64,000 nucleotides of DNA, taken from Shewanella sp. MTB7 (lineage in GTDB: Bacteria; Pseudomonadota; Gammaproteobacteria; Enterobacterales; Shewanellaceae). Below the pieces are notes generated by a model. That model had not been told where the DNA came from and searched no databases. It saw only the letters and a list, made by a program, of their open reading frames with translations. The translations under genes were made by a program, and so were the position numbers. The DNA lies in assembly GCF_027571385.1 (NCBI RefSeq), contig NZ_CP085636.1, forward strand, positions 1,674,001 through 1,738,000. The letters run 5' to 3'. Shown here in pieces: positions 48,415 to 56,270 of the stretch (the stretch's first letter is position 1; each line of letters begins with the position of its first letter).

Positions 48415-49080
48415 TTAAATCGGTTTAACTGTTCGTATTCTTTTGAGAAGGTAACTGGTTAATAAGCTGATGATGGCAATCGCTAGTGTTAAAAAAGGCG
48501 CGACCATCAGTCCCATAGTGACCACTTTAGCAATCTTCTCTGGTAGAAAAGAGAGGGCATAGCCAACACCAATCAGTAAAGCACACCAGCTGCCAGCACT
48601 GAGCCAAGCAAAATAATGGAAATGAGACACTTTTTTAATATGCAATCCCATCATTAAAGGCAATAAAGGACGGACTACAGGAATAAAACGGGCGGTAAAC
48701 AGTGCCAGTAAGCCATGACGATTGAGTAAATTATCCACTGTCTTCATGCGTTTTTCTGGTACAGCATCTATCCACTTTTGAATTTTGGGTAATTTATGTA
48801 ACCAACGTCCCTGTATAAATGCTAACCAACTGCCGGTAGCGGCGGCAACGACTAAGAGCACAAAGACAAATGGTAGGCTAATAATGCCAGCGGCAGCTAA
48901 GCTGCCAGACAGGATAACAACACTGTCACATGGCATTGGTGCGGCGGGAAGGAAGGCACTTTCTAGCCAGATAAGCGAAAAGACACATAGGTAGATCATT
49001 GTTGCACTGCCGGGACTTTGCAGCAATGCAAAATCTTGCTGCCACAGGGCGGAGAGTACTGCAATAAATGAATCTAGCAT
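48415..49080 (-). CDS. DedA family membrane protein
   Basis: A protein of 221 residues with about five helices. The DedA (SNARE-associated) marks are visible: LESAFLPAAPMPCD with the re-entrant loop, TGSWLAF.QGRW and FIPVVRPLLPLMMG. Family members act in membrane lipid homeostasis, some as undecaprenyl-phosphate or lipid flippases. It is monocistronic and convergent with aspA. Confidence 0.88.
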   Translation of the reverse strand: MLDSFIAVLSALWQQDFALLQSPGSATMIYLCVFSLIWLESAFLPAAPMPCDSVVILSGSLAAAGIISLPFVFVLLVVAAATGSWLAFIQGRWLHKLPKIQKWIDAVPEKRMKTVDNLLNRHGLLALFTARFIPVVRPLLPLMMGLHIKKVSHFHYFAWLSAGSWCALLIGVGYALSFLPEKIAKVVTMGLMVAPFLTLAIAIISLLTSYLLKRIRTVKPI

Positions 49081-49499
49081 TCTTAGTGTTCCTAAAGAGG
49101 GTTGATATTGTGCTCAAAGTAGTTTGCTTAGGGTGAGCATAACTTTTGATAATTGGAACTGAACTGATTATTCTGAATAAATTTTACAGTACTATACATC
49201 AGGTACTAAGAGTCCCCTATTAACTATTTCGAATCATTAATAAACTTACATCTTCTGTTAATTATTAATTAATATAGGCTTAGTTAAAGTAGCCAGATTA
49301 ATCCCCCTGATTGACCATTACAAGACTTAGTTTACTTAACTTCGGTTATTTTATAGTGCTTTATTGAGACGCTATCCTTGGATATGACTATATCTGCACA
49401 GCGAGTTTGCTATGCTTTCCTGACTATGACACCTACACCTTAATCGTGTTCAGCTCATCTAATGGACATGATCCGTATTTTTAACTCTGGAATTTAAAA
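49081..49499. promoter_or_regulatory. divergent intergenic region DedA / TerC
   Basis: There are 419 bases without a gene. I looked for a manganese (yybP-ykoY) riboswitch because some TerC genes have one, but did not find its conserved loops. I saw no repeats. Confidence 0.4.
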
Positions 49500-50207
49500 A
49501 TGGAACTGCTGCTCGATCCCAATGTCTGGATGGCGTTATTAACATTAACCTTGCTAGAAATAGTCTTAGGTATTGATAATATTATATTTATCAGCATATT
49601 AGTGGCTAGGCTACCGGAACATCAGAGAAAACGTGCCCGTAATTTAGGCTTAGGTTTAGCTATGCTCTCCCGTATACTATTGCTGCTTTCTATTGCATGG
49701 GTGATGAAACTAACCGAGCCCTTCTTTAATGTAATGGACCATGCAGTTTCAGGACGAGATCTTATCTTGTTGTTTGGTGGACTCTTTCTTATTTATAAGA
49801 GCACCACTGAGATACATGCCTGCTTAGAAGGAGAGAGTGAGGAAGCGCCTAAAGTTAGAAGCAGTGGTTTCTTCTTTACACTGATTCAGATAGCTATCTT
49901 AGATATCGTGTTTTCATTGGACTCGGTTATCACCGCTGTTGGCATGGCCGATGATGTTGAAGTGATGATACTCGCGATTGTGATTGCTGTCGGGGTGATG
50001 ATGTTTGCTGCTAAATCAGTGGGCGATTTCGTTGAGAAGCACCCAACAGTGAAGATGTTAGCATTAACTTTCCTCACTTTAATTGGCTTTACCCTGCTGG
50101 CTGAAGGTTTCGGTGTGCATATTCCTAAAGGTTACATCTACTTTGCTATGGGCTTCTCTATTGCGGTTGAGGTGTTGAACCTAAGGGTTAAATCGAAGCA
50201 GGCATAA
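49500..50207 (+). CDS. TerC family integral membrane protein
   Basis: A protein of 235 residues with about seven helices and the two TerC marks, LEIVLGIDNIIFISIL (about 20-35) and AILDIVFSLDSVITAVGM (about 138-155), whose acidic residues lie in the membrane. The family is linked to metal-ion efflux or insertion and to tellurite resistance. This short form lacks the CBS and transporter-associated domains of longer relatives. Substrate unknown. Confidence 0.87.
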   Translation: MELLLDPNVWMALLTLTLLEIVLGIDNIIFISILVARLPEHQRKRARNLGLGLAMLSRILLLLSIAWVMKLTEPFFNVMDHAVSGRDLILLFGGLFLIYKSTTEIHACLEGESEEAPKVRSSGFFFTLIQIAILDIVFSLDSVITAVGMADDVEVMILAIVIAVGVMMFAAKSVGDFVEKHPTVKMLALTFLTLIGFTLLAEGFGVHIPKGYIYFAMGFSIAVEVLNLRVKSKQA

Positions 50208-50235
50208 GTTAACATCAACTAAGCTTCTATCAGTT

Positions 50236-50262
50236 AAGCCTGCCATTATGGCAGGCTTCTCT
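50236..50262 (+). terminator. intrinsic terminator after the TerC gene
   Basis: AAGCCTGCC pairs with GGCAGGCTT over five bases, then CTCTTT. Confidence 0.75.
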
Positions 50263-50279
50263 TTATCTTCCTCATTATC

Positions 50280-50351
50280 ATACCAATCGGTATAAGAAAG
50301 TGATCTACTCAGAGTCTTTTTGGCAAACACATCTTTAATACCGATTGGTAT
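50280..50351. mobile_element. 72-bp MITE-like element with ATACCAATCGGTAT ends
   Basis: Left end ATACCAATCGGTATAAGAAA; right end is the inverted ATACCGATTGGTAT. It shares its first 45 or so bases with the 265-bp element at 33055, so it looks like an internal-deletion form of the same family. Confidence 0.75.
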
Positions 50352-50405
50352 TATCAATGACCTTGCTGCACTTTTATGTGGCAAAGGTGCAAAGGTGCAA
50401 AGGCG

Positions 50406-50422
50406 TGCACTGTGAATGTGCG
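50406..50422 (+). promoter_or_regulatory. NtrC-type box, distal
   Basis: TGCAC-N7-GTGCG approximates the NtrC consensus TGCACC-N5-GGTGCA. It is 30 bases upstream of a better match, so both would lie on the same face of the helix. Confidence 0.6.
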
Positions 50423-50435
50423 GTCTCACTTTTTA

Positions 50436-50452
50436 TGCACCATCCTGATGCA
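50436..50452 (+). promoter_or_regulatory. NtrC-type box, proximal
   Basis: TGCACC-N5-GATGCA differs from the NtrC consensus at one base. It lies about 80 bases before the -24 element of the glnK promoter, the usual enhancer distance. Confidence 0.72.
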
Positions 50453-50515
50453 TTGCAATGGACTAATAAAACCCACTTCTTCTTCAATGTATTGAAAATA
50501 TAGATTTTTCGTTAA

Positions 50516-50531
50516 TGGCCTGATTCCTGCT
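50516..50531 (+). promoter_or_regulatory. sigma-54 promoter of glnK-amtB
   Basis: TGGCCTGATTCCTGCT has GG and GC at exact -24/-12 spacing, with TGGC and TGC-T kept. Transcription would begin near 50541-50543, about 35 bases before the start codon. Confidence 0.72.
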
Positions 50532-50575
50532 TTAGCCTTCCCTTATATTTGTTGTACATATTATGGGAGATGGCA

Positions 50576-50914
50576 TTGAAACTTATCACCGCAATCATTA
50601 AACCTTTTAAATTGGATGATGTCCGAGAGGCGCTTTCTACATTGGGCGTTCAAGGCTTGACGGTCACTGAAGTTAAAGGGTTTGGGCGTCAAAAAGGGCA
50701 CGCAGAGCTCTATCGAGGTGCAGAGTATTCTGTCGATTTCCTACCAAAAATCAAATTGGAAATTGCCATTTCCAGTGGCCATGAAGATGAAGTGATAGCA
50801 GCGATTATTGCCGCCGCTAATACCGGTAAAATTGGTGACGGAAAAATATTTGTTTCACCACTTGAGCAAGTTGTCCGAATTAGAACGTCTGAAGAAGGTG
50901 ATGAGGCAATTTAA
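50576..50914 (+). CDS. glnK: nitrogen regulatory protein P-II (GlnK)
   Basis: A P-II signal protein of 112 residues, the family length when started at the TTG at 50576 (KLITAIIKPFKLDDV). The T-loop GHAELYRGAEYSVDF carries the uridylylated Tyr51. An upstream ATG at 50570 touches the GGGAG site too closely, while the TTG is well spaced from it. GlnK binds and blocks AmtB according to nitrogen state; amtB begins directly at its stop codon. The promoter has NtrC and sigma-54 elements. Confidence 0.93.
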   Translation: MKLITAIIKPFKLDDVREALSTLGVQGLTVTEVKGFGRQKGHAELYRGAEYSVDFLPKIKLEIAISSGHEDEVIAAIIAAANTGKIGDGKIFVSPLEQVVRIRTSEEGDEAI

Positions 50915-52213
50915 ATGAAGTGGATTAAATGGTGTTTCCTGATTAGTTTTAGCTTGTTATCTTTCCCCTCTTTGGCTGAAGATAGCGGATTTAATGGTGC
51001 AAATACCGCTTGGGTATTAAGTTCATCAGCTTTAGTGTTGTTAATGACATTACCGGGTTTAGCCCTGTTTTATGGTGGATTAGTTCGCAGTAAAAACGTG
51101 CTCTCGATTCTTATGCAATGTTTTTCAATTGCAGGTCTCGCTTCGGTGATCTGGTTTGTGTTGGGTTATTCGTTGGCATTTGATAGCGGAAATGGTTTTG
51201 TCGGTGGATTCGATAAGATGATGTTAGCCGGTATCGGTAGAGATGATCTGGTCGGCGATATTCCTGAGCCGTTGTTTATGTTGTTTCAGATGACTTTTGC
51301 GATTATTACTCCCGCTTTGATCATTGGTGGCTTCGCAGAACGAATGAAATTCTCTGCTGTTATGTTATTTACAGGTGCTTGGTTGTTACTGGTTTATGCC
51401 CCAATAACGCACTGGGTGTGGGGAGGAGGCTGGTTAGCCGAGTTAGGTCTATATGATTTTGCTGGTGGCACCGTCGTGCACATTACCGCCGGTGTTGCAG
51501 CACTGGTTGCTGCAAAAGTGCTGGGGCCGCGTAAAGGCTTCCTCAATTCAGCTATTATGCCTCACAACCTAACGATGACCGTGACCGGTGCTGGCATGTT
51601 ATGGGTCGGTTGGTACGGCTTTAACGGGGGAAGCGCTTTAGGTGCTAACGGAACTGCAGCGATGGCCATTTTAGTGACACATTTAGCAGCGTCCATGGGC
51701 GCCATGACTTGGGCTGCAATAGAGTGGATTAAGTTTGGTAAACCCAGTGCCCTGGGGATTGTGACCGGTATGGTGGCTGGACTTGGCACCATTACCCCTG
51801 CATCTGGATATGTTGGCCCAGGAGGGGCGCTGGTGATCGGTCTCTTGGGGGGCATCGTATGTTTTTACTCTACTGTCTATATTAAGCAAAAATTGAAGAT
51901 AGATGACTCATTAGATGTTTTCCCAGTACACGGTGTTGGTGGCGTTCTGGGCACTTTATTGGCAGGCGTTTTTAGTTCAACACAGCTTGGGGTATTCAGT
52001 GGTTACGGTTTCGCCGACGGAAATGAGACCATGCTAGATCAACTTGGCGTGCAGCTTATTGGTGTCGTCGCCACATTCACCTATACCGCTATTGTCTCTT
52101 GGGTGCTGTTTATTATTATCGGCAAATTGCTCAATGGCTTAAGAGTCAGTACTGAACAAGAGATCACAGGTTTAGATCAATCTGAACATGAAGAGAGCGG
52201 CTATATCTTGTAA
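50915..52213 (+). CDS. amtB: ammonium transporter
   Basis: An Amt-family channel of 432 residues with a cleaved signal peptide (CFLISFSLLSFPSLA) and 11 helices. The twin pore histidines are in VVHITAGVAAL and VFPVHGVGGVLG. It imports ammonium under nitrogen limitation and is gated by GlnK, encoded just upstream with no gap. The C-terminal tail is complete. Confidence 0.95.
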   Translation: MKWIKWCFLISFSLLSFPSLAEDSGFNGANTAWVLSSSALVLLMTLPGLALFYGGLVRSKNVLSILMQCFSIAGLASVIWFVLGYSLAFDSGNGFVGGFDKMMLAGIGRDDLVGDIPEPLFMLFQMTFAIITPALIIGGFAERMKFSAVMLFTGAWLLLVYAPITHWVWGGGWLAELGLYDFAGGTVVHITAGVAALVAAKVLGPRKGFLNSAIMPHNLTMTVTGAGMLWVGWYGFNGGSALGANGTAAMAILVTHLAASMGAMTWAAIEWIKFGKPSALGIVTGMVAGLGTITPASGYVGPGGALVIGLLGGIVCFYSTVYIKQKLKIDDSLDVFPVHGVGGVLGTLLAGVFSSTQLGVFSGYGFADGNETMLDQLGVQLIGVVATFTYTAIVSWVLFIIIGKLLNGLRVSTEQEITGLDQSEHEESGYIL

Positions 52214-52222
52214 CACCAAAGC

Positions 52223-52257
52223 CAGTGAGCCTTCAAAGTAAGGCTCACTGCTCCTTT
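52223..52257 (+). terminator. intrinsic terminator after amtB
   Basis: CAGTGAGCCTT pairs with AAGGCTCACTG over six bases, followed by CTCCTTT. Confidence 0.78.
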
Positions 52258-52420
52258 ACTTTAAGTTGATTAAACGCTTCAGGATTTGTTATTAACACAA
52301 TGCGATTACTGTTTATGAGGAGAGTGTTGAATCGTCTTCAGGCTCACCTTGTTGCTTTATGCTACAGTGTTTCAGCGATGGTAGAAGTTAATAAGTCCAC
52401 TTAACCTGATAGGAAAGAAG

Positions 52421-52885
52421 ATGACTGATGTAATTTTTAAAAATACGCGTTTCGATCCCGACTTAACCCCTTTTCATGAGCAAGCCAAACAGATGGCAAA
52501 AGCTTTTGGTTATACGGCAGATTTGGATTTTGATAAAAACTTAGCTCAGCTTGTGCGTTTGCGAGTCGCACAAGTTAATCAGTGTTCCTATTGCCTTATC
52601 TTACATACCAAAACTGCACGTGAGGTAGGGATTGATCTGGCTAAAATTGATAATTTAGCCAGTTACTGGGAATCAGAGCTGTATGGCGAGCAAGAGAAAG
52701 CTGCTTTGCGGTATTGTGATCGCCTTACCCATGGGGTGGACTCCAATTTTCAAGAAGTTCATCAGCAGGCTAAGCACTACTTTTCTGACAAAGAGATGGC
52801 CGAGCTGGCTGCAATTGTCATCAACATGAATTTGTGGACACGTTTGAAACTAGCCCAAGGTGCTACACCTAGCTACGCGGAGTAG
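52421..52885 (+). CDS. carboxymuconolactone decarboxylase/AhpD-like protein
   Basis: An alpha-helical protein of 154 residues in the AhpD-like group. The redox motif is CSYCLILHTKTAREVG (CxxC with following His, about 51-60), as in alkylhydroperoxidase-type members rather than true decarboxylases. It probably reduces peroxides or serves as a thiol partner. GGAAAG precedes the ATG. It stands alone between amtB and the racemase gene. Confidence 0.85.
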   Translation: MTDVIFKNTRFDPDLTPFHEQAKQMAKAFGYTADLDFDKNLAQLVRLRVAQVNQCSYCLILHTKTAREVGIDLAKIDNLASYWESELYGEQEKAALRYCDRLTHGVDSNFQEVHQQAKHYFSDKEMAELAAIVINMNLWTRLKLAQGATPSYAE

Positions 52886-52926
52886 AAATGGTCTGTTCAG
52901 GTCGAGGTAACGATGCGATATGTGTA

Positions 52927-52943
52927 GACGTCTGTCAGACGTC
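52927..52943. other. perfect inverted repeat GACGTCTG-T-CAGACGTC
   Basis: Eight-bp arms around one base, 42 bases after the AhpD-like gene and 115 before the racemase. No T-run follows. It could be an operator for the racemase gene or a transcript hairpin. Confidence 0.45.
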
Positions 52944-53057
52944 GATTGTCATGGCGAGATAACACGCTGCAGACCTTATTAATGTTAGACAAACCCCACA
53001 GACATGGCTCAAACCTTGCGTTATAGTAATAATATAAAACTTACTAATCAGACAGTT

Positions 53058-54278
53058 ATGAATACAAAACGCACAGTTATAGCCATGTTTATCACATCCA
53101 TTTGTTCTTACTCTACAGTAGCCGCCCCATTTCTACCGACCGATGGTGTATCACCTGTTGAAGTGGTACAAGCAGCAAACAGTTGGTTAGAGGTTAACCT
53201 TACGCAATTTGATACCAACATTAAGGATCTAAAAAAGCACATTAAGCCTGATGTGAAAGTATGTGCAATTATGAAAGCTGATGCTTACGGCAACGGTATC
53301 GCAGGCTTGATGCCTATTATTCTGGCAAACAATATTCCCTGTATTGGTGTAACCAGTAATGAAGAGATACGTATTGTGCGCAACGCCGGATTTAAAGGGA
53401 GTTTGATGCGTGTTCGTTCTGCTTCAATTGCTGAAATCAGCGACACGTTACAATACGATGTAGAGGAGTTTGTGGGTGATATAAATCAAGCAAAGCTTCT
53501 GTCAGATATTGCCGCTAAATTGGGTAAAGCTATCAAGGTTCATCTGGTTTTGAATAGCGGTGGAATGGGACGAAATGGTGTTGATGTAACGACTAAAACG
53601 GGCATGGATGAGGCTGTGCAGATCGCGACAACAGTGGATCTTGATGTTGTTGGTATCATGACTCATTTCCCTAATTATGACCGCGATGAAGTACTTGTTA
53701 AGTCTAAGTCGTTCTACAATAGTGCATTAGATATTATCAAATACTCAAGCTTAAACCGTGATACCGTTACCATTCATTCTGGTAACTCATTCGTCGCATT
53801 GAATGTCCCTGAAGCCCACTTTGATATGGTACGTCCAGGCGGTGTTCTGTTTGGTGATCAACCGACAAACCCAGAATTCCCTCCTATCTTCACTTTTAAA
53901 ACTCGCATTGCCGCTCTGATCGATCTTCCCAAGGGCGCAACCGTGGGTTATGACTCTACCGTGACGCTAGCGAGAAAATCGACACTTGCAAACCTACCTG
54001 TCGGCTACAGTGACTCCTTCCCTCGAAAAATGGGCAATAGAGCCGATGTGTTGGTTAATGGCCAACGATCAAAAGTGATAGGAGTGATCTCGATGAACAC
54101 ATCGATGATTGATGTCACTGACTTGTCGGGAATTAAAGAGGGTGATGAAGTTGTTCTGTTTGGACACCAAGGTATGGAAAGCATCTTAGCCCCAGAGTTC
54201 GAAAAAAATGCTGATGTTATCTTCCCTGAAATATACACTCAATGGGGTCAAACTAACCCCAGAATTTATGTGAACTAA
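53058..54278 (+). CDS. bsr: periplasmic broad-specificity amino acid racemase (Bsr type)
   Basis: A fold-type III PLP racemase of 406 residues. It has a signal peptide (MNTKRTVIAMFITSICSYS then TVAA), PLP Lys in CAIMKADAYGNG and the catalytic Tyr in TVGYDSTVTLARKS. Length and sequence follow the BsrV enzyme of Vibrio cholerae, which makes non-canonical D-amino acids such as D-Met and D-Arg in the periplasm for release and cell-wall editing. The frame is open to 53004, but the ATG at 53058 begins the signal peptide. It is followed at once by a block of R1 repeats. Confidence 0.9.
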   Translation: MNTKRTVIAMFITSICSYSTVAAPFLPTDGVSPVEVVQAANSWLEVNLTQFDTNIKDLKKHIKPDVKVCAIMKADAYGNGIAGLMPIILANNIPCIGVTSNEEIRIVRNAGFKGSLMRVRSASIAEISDTLQYDVEEFVGDINQAKLLSDIAAKLGKAIKVHLVLNSGGMGRNGVDVTTKTGMDEAVQIATTVDLDVVGIMTHFPNYDRDEVLVKSKSFYNSALDIIKYSSLNRDTVTIHSGNSFVALNVPEAHFDMVRPGGVLFGDQPTNPEFPPIFTFKTRIAALIDLPKGATVGYDSTVTLARKSTLANLPVGYSDSFPRKMGNRADVLVNGQRSKVIGVISMNTSMIDVTDLSGIKEGDEVVLFGHQGMESILAPEFEKNADVIFPEIYTQWGQTNPRIYVN

Positions 54279-54290
54279 CACTAAGTTTAC

Positions 54291-54708
54291 CAACCTTCGA
54301 ATGAAGGTTGGTTACATTTTCTGGTTTAGCTTCTGGCTGAGTTGGTATTGGGTGGTGTGTTTGAAGGTCTGAGCTTCATTGTGATCTATCGCTTGCAACC
54401 GGTGCCGTGCATGGATGCAGCAATGTCGTGATCACATGGTCGATGATGTTCCCTACACCATACATTTCCCATATCCCTATGGGTCAGATGTGAAAGAACG
54501 ACCTTACGTGCAAGTAATCCCTCGGTACGCTGGTTCTTGATTTAATAAGAGTCATTCATTAGCGCTCTGCGATTTCCAATAACCTCCCTGTTAAACGGCC
54601 AGTTCGGCGTCCCAGCCTCTCGTTCGAAGAGTATCACTTCGCGATACCTCACCCTGAAATCGAAGTCCTCGTGCTCACTTGGACCTGATAGTTTATCTCT
54701 TCGATTTG
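54291..54708 (-). repeat. R1 dispersed repeat, copy d (longest form)
   Basis: In minus orientation it starts AAATCGAAGAGATAA (54708 leftwards). It has the full middle module (GGTATCGCGAAGTGATACTC, then GAGAGGCTGGGACGCCGAAC), an extra insertion of about 100 bases, and the tail CCAACCTTCATTCGAAGGTT. The tail forms a nine-bp stem. It begins 12 bases after the bsr stop, so its hairpin may end the bsr transcript. Confidence 0.82.
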
Positions 54709-54750
54709 GCTGTATTAAGTAAGGCTTTGTAAATCATTTCTGCTCCAAAG

Positions 54751-54986
54751 TTAGCTAACCTTCGAATGAAGACTGATTACATTCTCTTATTTAGCTTCTG
54801 GCTAGTTTGGTATTTGCAGGTGTGCTTGAAGCTCGTACCTTCATGGTTGCCTATCGCCTCCAGCGGGGGAATGTGCAGATACTTCTACGAGACGCCACTA
54901 GCACATCCCTGTGGGCTTTACGGCAGCTTCCATGCTGTCAAAACTCGTAGCCGCACCTACACCTGATAATTTATCTCTTCGATTTT
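54751..54986 (-). repeat. R1 dispersed repeat, copy e (short form)
   Basis: Minus orientation: AAATCGAAGAGATAAATTAT start, GTAAAGCCCACAGGGATGTG block, GGAGGCGATAGGCAACCATG block, CAGTCTTCATTCGAAGGTTA tail. No middle module. Closest to copy c. Confidence 0.82.
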
Positions 54987-55152
54987 GACTTGTCTGAGTA
55001 AGTCACTAACACGGAAATGCCCCAAAACGATTTAGCGGAAGAAGTAAGGTCATGTAAGCGGAGAAGAGCCCATTTCCTAATCTCAAAGCCCAGTTTTAGA
55101 GCCTCAGTTCTAACGCACTTTTGTCCAGAAATGAGTAATAACGACAAAGCCT

Positions 55153-55390
55153 AATTCGAAGAGATAAACAATCAGGTGTGAATGCGGCTATGACCTTCGA
55201 CAGCATGGACGCTGTCGTAGAGGCTATAGGGATATACTTGCGCCGTGTCATAGAAGTATTTACACATAAGGCCTGCTGCAAGCAATAGATATCAACGAAG
55301 CTATGCCTATCTGGCAATAACCAAATACGAATTTAGCTAAATGAACCCAAGCTAAAAAGATATTTGAAACTTGCTATCAGGCAAGTCAGC
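55153..55390 (+). repeat. R1 dispersed repeat, copy f (short form, alternative tail)
   Basis: Start AATTCGAAGAGATAAACAAT; short form as in c and e. The tail hairpin is AACTTGC-TATCAG-GCAAGTC followed by AGC instead of the CTTCATTCGAAG type, at the same place in the element. Confidence 0.75.
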
Positions 55391-55461
55391 AAGCTTTTGT
55401 CCAAAAGTGAGTTTTATCGGTAATCACATCGGTAATCATATATAAGCTGTTAATTCAGTAT

Positions 55462-55486
55462 AAAAAAGCCTCGCTAAGCGAGGCTT
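55462..55486 (-). terminator. intrinsic terminator after sodC
   Basis: On the minus strand AAGCCTCGC pairs with GCGAGGCTT over three bases, followed by TTTTAT. Confidence 0.88.
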
Positions 55487-55506
55487 ACGTCCCAAATTAG
55501 CAATAG

Positions 55507-56031
55507 CTACTTAATAGTACCGCACACCATTCTAGAGCCTCCACCACCAAGCGCCATAGGATGATCGGAATGGTTATCACCGCCTACATGGATCATGAGT
55601 GAACGTCCTTGCAACTCTTCAAGCGTCAACTTCGGTGCTAAGACAGGGTTGTGAGCTTGACCTTTAAGATCTACATAAAGAGCGGGTAGATCGCCCTTAT
55701 GATTACCTGCCCCCCAAGGGTAACCATGTTTATTATTTTTTTCAGGATCATAGTGCCCACCAGCAGCTCCACCTACGATTGTCTTGCCGTTTTTCATGCT
55801 TTCACCACAATTAGGGTTTTGATGAACGTGAAAGCCATGAAGACCTGGTGATAGTTTGTCTAAATGAGGTGTAAAAATCACACCGTATTGGCTTTTATCA
55901 ACAACGATGTCACCGACTATTTTTCCAGTGGTTAAATCCTTCATTTCAAACGTAAGACTTTCGTGAGCTCCAGCGACAGCCGAACCCGTTAGACCACATA
56001 ACAAAGCAGCCATTAAAATTGATTTTTTCAT
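55507..56031 (-). CDS. sodC: periplasmic Cu,Zn superoxide dismutase
   Basis: A protein of 174 residues with a signal peptide (LMAALLCGLTGSAVAGA). Metal ligands are in GFHVHQNPNCGE, GGHYDPEKNNKHGY and the final HSDHPMALGGGGSRMVCG, and the disulfide Cys pair is present. It dismutates superoxide in the periplasm. Single gene with its own terminator, next to the R1 island. Confidence 0.95.
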   Translation of the reverse strand: MKKSILMAALLCGLTGSAVAGAHESLTFEMKDLTTGKIVGDIVVDKSQYGVIFTPHLDKLSPGLHGFHVHQNPNCGESMKNGKTIVGGAAGGHYDPEKNNKHGYPWGAGNHKGDLPALYVDLKGQAHNPVLAPKLTLEELQGRSLMIHVGGDNHSDHPMALGGGGSRMVCGTIK

Positions 56032-56213
56032 TTACACTCTCATTTTTATAGGATAGAGGAGTAAATATCCTATAAAAAACTATATATTATTGTGACCACT
56101 CTCTCGTTTTATGATTATGTAATTGCAACAATAATAACATGTTAATTGTGTATAACATGTTATTCTTCGATACATATAATAGAAGACAATCTGAGCATGG
56201 CTAAATATCAAAA

Positions 56214-56270
56214 AGGCTAAACGGTTCCAAGTAAAATGATATTAGAAACTTGTTATCCGACAAGTTAGCT
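56214..56270 (+). repeat. R1 solo tail
   Basis: AAATGATATTAGAAACTTGT then TATCCGACAAGTTAGC matches the end of copy f. The hairpin AACTTGT/ACAAGTT keeps pairing by a C-G to T-A change. It abuts and probably includes the stop codon of the ClC gene. No left end is recognisable nearby. Confidence 0.6.

Noticed and set aside
49081..49499. Manganese (yybP-ykoY) riboswitch before the TerC gene
   Set aside because: The conserved loop sequences were not found by eye; this short TerC type is not the one usually carrying it.
54766..54966. Open frame of 66 codons as a gene
   Set aside because: It lies wholly inside R1 copy e and follows the repeat, with no ribosome-binding site or domain.
54291..55390. 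R1 copies as integron attC sites or a cassette array
   Set aside because: No integrase, no inverse-core/core pair of the attC kind, and copies are scattered at distant loci in both orientations.
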